48,049 nt of DNA from Opitutia bacterium (lineage in GTDB: Bacteria > Verrucomicrobiota > Verrucomicrobiia > Opitutales > Opitutaceae): positions 1 to 48,049 of the forward strand of contig CANFSZ010000018.1 of assembly GCA_947449835.1 (NCBI GenBank), in the 5' to 3' direction. The notes beneath the pieces were generated by a model. The model was not told the origin of the DNA. It did no database searches and saw only the letters and a list, made by a program, of their open reading frames with translations. Positions 42,429 to 48,049 of the stretch are shown here, piece after piece. Position numbers and translations under genes: made by a program. Numbering within the stretch: position 1 is the stretch's first letter; the number at the start of each line of letters is the position of its first letter.

Positions 42429-43712
42429 GAGCGAATTTGGCTCGGCGGGCTCGAGGTTTTTCGGAAAGGAAACTCCCTCCCAGCGTGCGATTACTGCGGG
42501 AGCTGTGCAGTGGCCTAAGACATTTACGCTCGTGCGTATGGGATCGATCAGCGCGTCAATGCCGAGCAGCAATCCCAGTCCTTCCATCGGTAAACCGAAA
42601 CTTTGAAACAAGGCGGTCAGCACGACGAAATTGGCGCGGGGAATTCCGGCGACGCCCTTGCTGGTAAGTTTCAATGTGAGCAAAATCAGTAATTGTTGAT
42701 CAAACGAGAGCGGAACATGCGCCGCCTGCGCGACAAACAACGTAGCGAGCCCAAGGAACAGCGTGCTGCCGCACAAATTCAGACTGAGGCTCAAGGGCGC
42801 GACGACGCCGAGAATGCGGCTGGGAACACCAAAGCGCTCCATGTTTTCCAGCGTCTGTGGCAAGGCGGCCGCACTTGAGGTTGTGCCAAAGGCGATCAGG
42901 AACGGCTCCCGCACAAAATGCACGAACCGGCGTAGCGGAACTCCGAAAAGCACGAGCGAACCACCGAGAAAAAGAATTAAAAACAGAAGTTCGGCTCCCC
43001 AAGCAGCGATAAAAAGGCGGAGTAATCCGACCAAAACGTCCAAGCCACCAGAAGCGACCGTGCCCGAAAGTGCCGCGAAGACGGCGAGTGGCGCCAAATA
43101 CATGATCAAGTGAGTGAATCGGAACGCCACCCCAACAACCGCGTCCGCCAAGGCTAGGACCGGTTTGGCGCGCTCACCCGCGGACAAACACGCCACGCCG
43201 AAGAGAAAACTGAAAACTACGATCTGGAGCACATCGCCCCGAGCCATCGCATCAACGATGCTGGTCGGGAATGCATTCACAAAAACGTCGAGAAACGAAA
43301 GTTTTTGCGCAGTCGGAACCGCCTGCGCCACCAACGTCACATGTGCACCGGGTTGAAAAAGAACGGCGGCGAACCAACCGAGGAGCAGGGCCACCGTTGT
43401 CGCGACCTCAAAGTATAAAAACGACTTCCAACCCAAACGCCCCAGATCGCGCATGCCGCCGATTCCGCCGACGGCGCGCACCAAGACGCCAAATAGGACC
43501 GGCGCAATTATGGCGCGAATCAAACGCAGGAAAATATCGCTGATGAATTTAAGGTGTCCGGCCGCCTGAGGAGCGAGAAAACCAAAAGCGATGCCGCCGA
43601 GGGCCGCCAGTAGCATCCACTGCGCCAGTGAAATCTGCGCGATGAAAGCCAGGGGCGACTTGCGCTGGCGAAAGTGATTTGGAGAAGCGGGGCTGGATTG
43701 AGCAAGAGACAT
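42423..43712 (-). CDS. Dicarboxylate/amino acid:cation symporter (DAACS family), altered cation sites
   Basis: The 429-residue membrane protein has the fold of glutamate/C4-dicarboxylate symporters: eight helices and two re-entrant hairpins. Hairpin 1 is 'AFGTTSSAAALPQTLENMER' (the SSS-type tip), hairpin 2 is 'LTSKGVAGIPRANFVVL', and helix 8 is 'GIDALIDPIRTSVNVLGH' with Arg393. Two cation-site residues differ from characterised members. The NMDGT motif of helix 7 reads 'NLCGST' (N312, C314), and the helix-8 Asp that coordinates sodium is His401 (N397 kept). Transport may be coupled to protons, or not coupled. The ATG follows a leader without a Shine-Dalgarno. It is convergent with the RND pump. 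Confidence 0.88.
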   Translation of the reverse strand: MSLAQSSPASPNHFRQRKSPLAFIAQISLAQWMLLAALGGIAFGFLAPQAAGHLKFISDIFLRLIRAIIAPVLFGVLVRAVGGIGGMRDLGRLGWKSFLYFEVATTVALLLGWFAAVLFQPGAHVTLVAQAVPTAQKLSFLDVFVNAFPTSIVDAMARGDVLQIVVFSFLFGVACLSAGERAKPVLALADAVVGVAFRFTHLIMYLAPLAVFAALSGTVASGGLDVLVGLLRLFIAAWGAELLFLILFLGGSLVLFGVPLRRFVHFVREPFLIAFGTTSSAAALPQTLENMERFGVPSRILGVVAPLSLSLNLCGSTLFLGLATLFVAQAAHVPLSFDQQLLILLTLKLTSKGVAGIPRANFVVLTALFQSFGLPMEGLGLLLGIDALIDPIRTSVNVLGHCTAPAVIARWEGVSFPKNLEPAEPNSLK

Positions 43713-43740
43713 GGGTCGAGGATTTAAGTTTTAGAGCAAA

Positions 43741-44199
43741 TTAAAGGGTAGGTGTTGGGCTGGTTCGGCGGTGGAGCCAGAATGCAGCCCACAGCATAAG
43801 ACAGGCCCGGATAAGAGCGATGGCTGGAAGGTTAAGCCAATGACCACGAGCCGAACCAAAGCAGCCGCAGTTCAAGTCCAAGCCGCGGACCATAGCTTGA
43901 GCGAGCACCAGAACAAAAATCGACGACATCACCACGGCGAGTAAACTCACGCTCTCGCGCCAAAAACCGATGATCAAGCCGACGCCGCAGATCAACTCAA
44001 GGCAGGGAAATGCGACCGCTATGAGCCGACTCAGGAAATCGGGTATCGGTAATTCGTAAGCGAGGAGATCGGCATGAAAGCCGATGGGGTCGAAAATTTT
44101 AAAAAAGCCCGCGAGACAAAACACCGCGCCGAGCAACCAACGTAGGCCCAGCAGCGACCGGGGTGATATGCGCTGCAGAAATTTCCGGAAGGTTTTCAA
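43741..44199 (-). CDS. MauE/DoxX-type redox-associated membrane protein
   Basis: The 152-residue protein has four hydrophobic helices and the motif 'GLDLNCGCFGSARGHW' with C111 and C113 in a short loop before the last helix, as in MauE/DoxX relatives linked to disulfide chemistry. MauE proteins are thought to support formation of disulfides in periplasmic partners. Further cysteines are C66 and C71 near the second helix. It starts at TTG (44199), whose last bases overlap the stop of the 59-residue gene upstream (TTGA), so translation is probably coupled. A DsbA-like protein is encoded two genes earlier. Together they look like an oxidant pair. Confidence 0.82.
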   Translation of the reverse strand: MKTFRKFLQRISPRSLLGLRWLLGAVFCLAGFFKIFDPIGFHADLLAYELPIPDFLSRLIAVAFPCLELICGVGLIIGFWRESVSLLAVVMSSIFVLVLAQAMVRGLDLNCGCFGSARGHWLNLPAIALIRACLMLWAAFWLHRRTSPTPTL

Positions 44200-44375
44200 G
44201 TAAGAGGCGGAGTGATTTTAAAAACCGGAAGAGGGCGAGGGAACACGAGACGTTGCGTGGGGCGAAACCAATCGAGTGCTAGGCCTACAGCGAGTGCGAG
44301 CAAACCCAAGACCATAAGCCGTAAAAGCTGAGTAGATCGTAGTGATTGCCGCAGCACGCTGAAAATCGGGCGCAT
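44196..44375 (-). CDS. 59-residue single-pass membrane protein
   Basis: A short frame starts two bases after the DsbA-like stop and ends in a four-base overlap with the MauE-like start. The product has a basic N-terminus ('MRPIFSVLRQSLRSTQLLR'), one hydrophobic helix ('LMVLGLLALAVGLALDWF') and a Pro-rich tail ('PRPLPVFKITPPLT') likely to be outside. No cysteine is present. No family is recognised. The tight gene spacing supports it as real. It could be a linker or assembly subunit for the MauE-like protein. Confidence 0.65.
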   Translation of the reverse strand: MRPIFSVLRQSLRSTQLLRLMVLGLLALAVGLALDWFRPTQRLVFPRPLPVFKITPPLT

Positions 44376-44377
44376 GG

Positions 44378-45055
44378 TTACGGCGTTTTGATCAACGCAT
44401 CGAAAACCCGCTGAAACTGATCCAGGGTTTGCGCGCCCGCGATCGAGGTCTCTACGGTCTGGCCATTGGTGCCCATTTTCCAAATGAGAAAGGTCGGCGT
44501 GCCTTTGAGTTTGAGCCGAGCGTAGAGTGAAAAATCGGCCACGACGGCGTTGCGAGTGGGGCGTTCGCGCAGACACATATCGAGTTCGTCGCGGTTGACA
44601 TGCGGGCTCTTGGCGACGAGTGATTCGAGCATGCTAGGGGCGCGATGGGCCACTTGGAAGAGGTCGTCGAGCATGGCCCAGTATTTGCCCTGTTGGTGAG
44701 CGCAGCGGGCGATGTCGAAAATTTTACTGAATTGATCGGAAGGATCGTCGGATGCGTTAAGCACCACCCACTGAACGTGGCCGGGATTGATGTAGCGCTC
44801 AATCAAACGAGGAAAGACCATCTCGTGAAATTTACGACAATGCGTGCATTTGAAGCTAGAGACTTCGACGACAACGATGGGGGCTTCAGCGGAGCCCAAA
44901 CTGGGGCGATTCGCCAAAACGAGTGGAAGTCGCTGGCGGAATTCCGCAGGTGAGGTGGCACGAGATGAAGGTGCGGTTTCGACCGCAGAGAGCGGATGTG
45001 CCAAAATGAAACTCAGCCCCAGAACGATGAACATCCATCTACCGGAAGAACTCAT
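44378..45055 (-). CDS. Exported DsbA-like thioredoxin-fold protein
   Basis: The 225-residue protein has a signal peptide ('WMFIVLGLSFILAHPLSAVE') and a DsbA-type thioredoxin fold. The active site is C70-T-H-C73 in 'VSSFKCTHCRKFHEMVF', and the cis-proline is P187 in 'KGTPTFLIW'. A helical insert between them holds two further cysteines (C118, C161). CTHC is close to the oxidising CPHC of DsbA, which suggests an oxidase or isomerase. It heads a three-gene operon with a small membrane protein and a MauE-like protein. The frame is open upstream to 45133 but the ATG at 45055 begins the signal peptide. It acts in the periplasm. Confidence 0.87.
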   Translation of the reverse strand: MSSSGRWMFIVLGLSFILAHPLSAVETAPSSRATSPAEFRQRLPLVLANRPSLGSAEAPIVVVEVSSFKCTHCRKFHEMVFPRLIERYINPGHVQWVVLNASDDPSDQFSKIFDIARCAHQQGKYWAMLDDLFQVAHRAPSMLESLVAKSPHVNRDELDMCLRERPTRNAVVADFSLYARLKLKGTPTFLIWKMGTNGQTVETSIAGAQTLDQFQRVFDALIKTP

Positions 45056-45130
45056 TTTTAGTTCTGCTTTCTGACGGTTGCGGTGATGGATGATCATGGC
45101 GTACGCCGGTGGTTCTAAGAGAAACCCTAA

Positions 45131-45179
45131 CAAAAGATCGGCGCCGGCAAAGCAAACTCGCGGGGCGAGGCCGGCGCCG
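45131..45179 (-). terminator. Terminator of the right-hand TonB receptor gene
   Basis: CGGCGCCGGC (45139-45148) and GCCGGCGCCG (45170-45179) form a perfect ten-base stem. The loop holds a smaller CTCGC/GCGAG hairpin on the minus strand. ATCTTTTG follows. It lies 11 bases past the receptor stop, ahead of the DsbA-like gene. Confidence 0.7.
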
Positions 45180-45190
45180 AATTGAAGTGT

Positions 45191-48025
45191 TTAGAACTGG
45201 GTCTTGAGGCCGACGCGGAACATCCGGCCGACTTGGTCGTAGAGCCCGACATCGGTCGGGAGTGGCGTGGCGCCGCCGGATTTCGGCGCGTAAACCAAGC
45301 CTTTATCGAGGACGTTTTGAACGTTGAGATAAACTTCTAAGTCCTTGCGACCGAGACGAAGTTTGTAACCGAGCTGAGCGTCGACGTAGTTGGCGGATTT
45401 GACGTCGTTAAAATCGGTGGTCACGCCGAGGATACGGGTTTTATCCCAGGTCATGGCTCCGATATAGCGATTTTGCACGAAGGCGGTGTAGCGGTCGCGC
45501 GAGTAATTTATCGACAATGTGCCGCGTACGCGAGGCAGTGCGGTAGTGCCGGAAGTGGCGTTGGCCGTGGCATTGCCGGCTTGGTTCAACATGGTAACGA
45601 GGGGAGAAATCTGGGTGTATTCATCCACATAGCCGCCCAGCGCTCGGAGAGTGAGATTTCCGGTCCGAGAGCCTTGGAACCAAGAGGAGAGCGGGATGCG
45701 GTAGCTGGCTTCGACATCGGTGCCGCGGTAAAATTCCGAGTTCAAGTTAACCGGGGAGGTTTGGGTGCGTATGACGGCGCGAGGATCGGCATTGGTGGAT
45801 CCGCGCGTGACGAAGGCGCACAGCGGAGACGCGGGATTCAAATCGCATTCACGGACGGCGTTGGCGCCACCGGCGTTGAAGATAGCGTCGTCGATTTTGA
45901 TGGTGTAAAAATCAACCGCGAGGTTGAAGCCCGTGAGCCAGGAAGGTTGGTAGACAAAACCTACCACCGTAGAATTGGCGGTCTCGGGTTTCAGGTCGCG
46001 GTTGCCCATCGCGATGTTGGGAACGCCTGAGTAAGTCTTGCCGGTGCCGCCGGGGTAGTTGTCGTTAATGACGCCGTTGGTTTGGACGCCGGCCGAGAAT
46101 AATTCGTTAAGGTTGGGGGCGCGGATGTCGTGGGAGCGCGAACCGCGAAAGCGGAAATCAGAGGAAATTTGCCAGACGAGGCCAGCTTTCCAAGTATTGG
46201 CGTCGCCGCTTGTGGAGTAATGCGTGCTGCGGCCGGCGAGGGTGGCGGTCACGCGTTTGGCCAGAAAGAGGTCTTTGACGATGGGAATCTGAGTCTCGAC
46301 GAATTTCTCTAAAATTTTGTAGCCACCGCTGAACGGCTGGGTGTTGGCGAGGCGGTAAGCGCCAGCGGCGGATAGGGCGTTGGGCGTGGTGGTGGAGGAG
46401 AGGTCGCGCCATTGCAGACCCGTAGCCACGGAGACGGGGCCGGCTGGGAGTTTGAAGAGGTCGCCGGTGAGGTTAGTGTCCGCGACGTTTTGCACCGTGT
46501 AATTGTCGTACTCGGAGCGGCCCATCACGAAATCGAGCGCGGCTTTGGAGGGAGCGCCGGTGCCGAAGGGATTAAACGGGGCGCAGGCGGGGTTGGTCGC
46601 AGCGCTGGCGCAGATGATCTGGCCGTTGACCAAAATGGCGTCAGCAGCGACGGCCATGTTGGCGGTGATGAGATTATTGGTGACGGGGATGCGGAGGTCG
46701 TTGCTGCCCCATTGATAAGACGTTTCCCAGGTCCAATCGCCGATTTTGGCGGTGATGCCTCCGAGGCCGCGGAGATTTTGGTCGTTGATGTGCGACTCGG
46801 TCAGGCCGCGCTCGAGCGTGAGGCGGTTCATGGTCAGCGAGGTCACGCCGAGGGTGTTCATCTGCGCGAGGAGCGTCGGGGCGAACTGCGCGAGATAGGC
46901 GTTGTTGTTTTTGATGGTGAGGGTGTGAGTGGTGGGGCTGTTTTGCACGTCCATCTGTGATTCCCCGTAGGAGCCTTCGAGAAAGAAGGTGATTTTATCG
47001 GTCAACTTGTAATCCGAGCGGGCAAACATGGCTTTGCGAGTGAGCGGACGCACGATTTCTTGCGAGGTGCCGACGCGGAAACCATCGCCGCCGTTTTGGA
47101 AGCCACCGGTGGTCCCGATGGTCGTGGAAAGCGTGCCGTAGTTATAGGGCTGCTGAACGCCGCCGGGGCCGAACATGATGCCGCGGACCAAGGCGTTGTT
47201 GGCGGTCGTGCCGCCAACGCCAGTGACGACGAGTCCGCCGGTGGTGTAGGGCGTGCGAATGTCATTCGCACGCACGACTTTTGAGGTGTTGGTGGGGTCG
47301 GGGATTTGGTTGGGTTCGCTGGTGCGGCTGGAACGCGCGTCGCCGTTAACGCCTTCGTTCACGAGATATTCCGCGCCGAAAATGAAGTGGCCGCGACTGC
47401 CGAGATAATCGGTACCGTAGCTGAGGAGCGTTTTGTATTCCTTGTTATCACCGGCTTCGGCGACGCCGTAGATGAAGTCGGCTTTTACACCGGTAAATTC
47501 TTTGTTGAGCACAAAATTAATCACACCACCGACGGCGTCGGAGCCATAGGCGGCTGAGGCACCGCCGTTGACGATGTCCACGTGGTCGACGAGGCCTTGC
47601 GGAATCAGGTTGGCGTCAACTTGTCCGGTCGGACCGCTGGGCGTGTAGCGACGGCCATCGAGCAACGTGAGGGTGCGAGTGACTCCGAGGCCGCGTAGAT
47701 TGAGGAAGTTAGCGCTGTTATTGCCAGTGCCGCCACCGACCGTTTGGCCGCCGCCGGGGGCGATCGCAGGGAGTTGCTTGAGACCATCGGCCATATTGGC
47801 GGGGGCCGCTGCGATGAGATTGATGCTATCCAACACCAACACTGGAGCGGGGGCTGTGAACGTACTCGCGCTGGCGATGTGAGTGCCGGAGACGCTAAAG
47901 CTCTCGAGTTTCACGATCTCGTTTGACGTATCGCTTAGGCGATTGGTCGTAGGCGCGGTTTGAGCCGGCGCGTTGAGGAGTGTGAGCAGTGCACTGAGCA
48001 CCGCGATGGCTGTTTTTCGCTTCAT
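45191..48025 (-). CDS. TonB-dependent outer membrane receptor with two Cys-X8-Cys pairs
   Basis: The 944-residue receptor has a signal peptide (1-24), a short linker with 'EIVKLESFSVSGTHIASAST', a plug ('SANFLNLRGLGVTRTLTLLD', 'VDIVNGGASAAYGSDAVGGV') and a barrel ending 'MFRVGLKTQF'. It has only four cysteines, C472/C481 and C727/C736, each pair separated by eight residues, probably disulfide-bonded extracellular loops. The same arrangement is familiar in receptors of the Xanthomonas/Caulobacter type for sugars and peptides. The ligand is unknown. Only 24 bases of upstream DNA are visible. The downstream DsbA-like operon might form its disulfides. Confidence 0.93.
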   Translation of the reverse strand: MKRKTAIAVLSALLTLLNAPAQTAPTTNRLSDTSNEIVKLESFSVSGTHIASASTFTAPAPVLVLDSINLIAAAPANMADGLKQLPAIAPGGGQTVGGGTGNNSANFLNLRGLGVTRTLTLLDGRRYTPSGPTGQVDANLIPQGLVDHVDIVNGGASAAYGSDAVGGVINFVLNKEFTGVKADFIYGVAEAGDNKEYKTLLSYGTDYLGSRGHFIFGAEYLVNEGVNGDARSSRTSEPNQIPDPTNTSKVVRANDIRTPYTTGGLVVTGVGGTTANNALVRGIMFGPGGVQQPYNYGTLSTTIGTTGGFQNGGDGFRVGTSQEIVRPLTRKAMFARSDYKLTDKITFFLEGSYGESQMDVQNSPTTHTLTIKNNNAYLAQFAPTLLAQMNTLGVTSLTMNRLTLERGLTESHINDQNLRGLGGITAKIGDWTWETSYQWGSNDLRIPVTNNLITANMAVAADAILVNGQIICASAATNPACAPFNPFGTGAPSKAALDFVMGRSEYDNYTVQNVADTNLTGDLFKLPAGPVSVATGLQWRDLSSTTTPNALSAAGAYRLANTQPFSGGYKILEKFVETQIPIVKDLFLAKRVTATLAGRSTHYSTSGDANTWKAGLVWQISSDFRFRGSRSHDIRAPNLNELFSAGVQTNGVINDNYPGGTGKTYSGVPNIAMGNRDLKPETANSTVVGFVYQPSWLTGFNLAVDFYTIKIDDAIFNAGGANAVRECDLNPASPLCAFVTRGSTNADPRAVIRTQTSPVNLNSEFYRGTDVEASYRIPLSSWFQGSRTGNLTLRALGGYVDEYTQISPLVTMLNQAGNATANATSGTTALPRVRGTLSINYSRDRYTAFVQNRYIGAMTWDKTRILGVTTDFNDVKSANYVDAQLGYKLRLGRKDLEVYLNVQNVLDKGLVYAPKSGGATPLPTDVGLYDQVGRMFRVGLKTQF

Positions 48026-48049
48026 AGGTTTGGTAGAATCGGGCTTGGA

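Overview
The window looks like a piece of chromosome from a Gram-negative, aerobic or facultative heterotroph. The best fit is Verrucomicrobiota, probably Opitutaceae. The pointers are a TonB receptor whose mature N-terminus carries an 'ELSPFEI' box followed by 'DKW', Tat-exported ceramidase-like and SGNH plus DUF1080 hydrolases, a long-form HisG, a six-domain S1 protein and moderately high GC with frequent CG steps. The assignment is inference from gene content; no rRNA or tRNA is present to test it. I see no insertion sequence, prophage, CRISPR array or tRNA gene.

Left part (1-12.3 kb), mostly minus strand. It holds the first codons of a gene leaving the window, a C-terminally truncated metallo-beta-lactamase-fold hydrolase, a Dabb protein, polyphosphate kinase 2 and a divergent exported glutathione peroxidase. 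Next comes a likely lipid or ester scavenging unit: ceramidase-like enzyme, TonB receptor, alpha/beta hydrolase. A TPR protein, an unknown protein and an exported SGNH-DUF1080 fusion follow. From 12.6 to 17.5 kb is a sugar-acid block, with KDG kinase, an Ldh-type dehydrogenase and a D-2-hydroxyacid dehydrogenase on the minus strand and a GlcD-type FAD oxidase diverging from them.

Middle part (17.6-34.5 kb). The plus strand carries a GT-C glycosyltransferase, smc, a decayed membrane/TPR gene, a stand-alone 5'-3' exonuclease, hisG, aguB and aguA (agmatine to putrescine), a small lipoprotein and rpsA (S1) behind a structured leader. An RpoD-type sigma factor and trpE run on the minus strand, and glgC runs on the plus strand behind a clear sigma-70 promoter.

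Right part (34.5-48 kb). It holds a CNNM/CBS membrane protein with lgt, gcvT with gcvH, a two-gene RND efflux system, a DAACS-family symporter lacking two sodium-site aspartates, a compact DsbA-like / 59-residue membrane protein / MauE-like redox operon, and a second TonB receptor with two Cys-X8-Cys pairs just upstream of that operon.

Across the window most start codons lack a Shine-Dalgarno sequence and instead follow pyrimidine-rich stretches, which would suit S1-dependent initiation. The points most worth a second look are that leader pattern, the rpsA leader, the DsbA/MauE operon beside a cysteine-paired receptor, the altered symporter, the ceramidase-receptor-hydrolase cluster and the decaying genes at 144-878 and 23073-23808.
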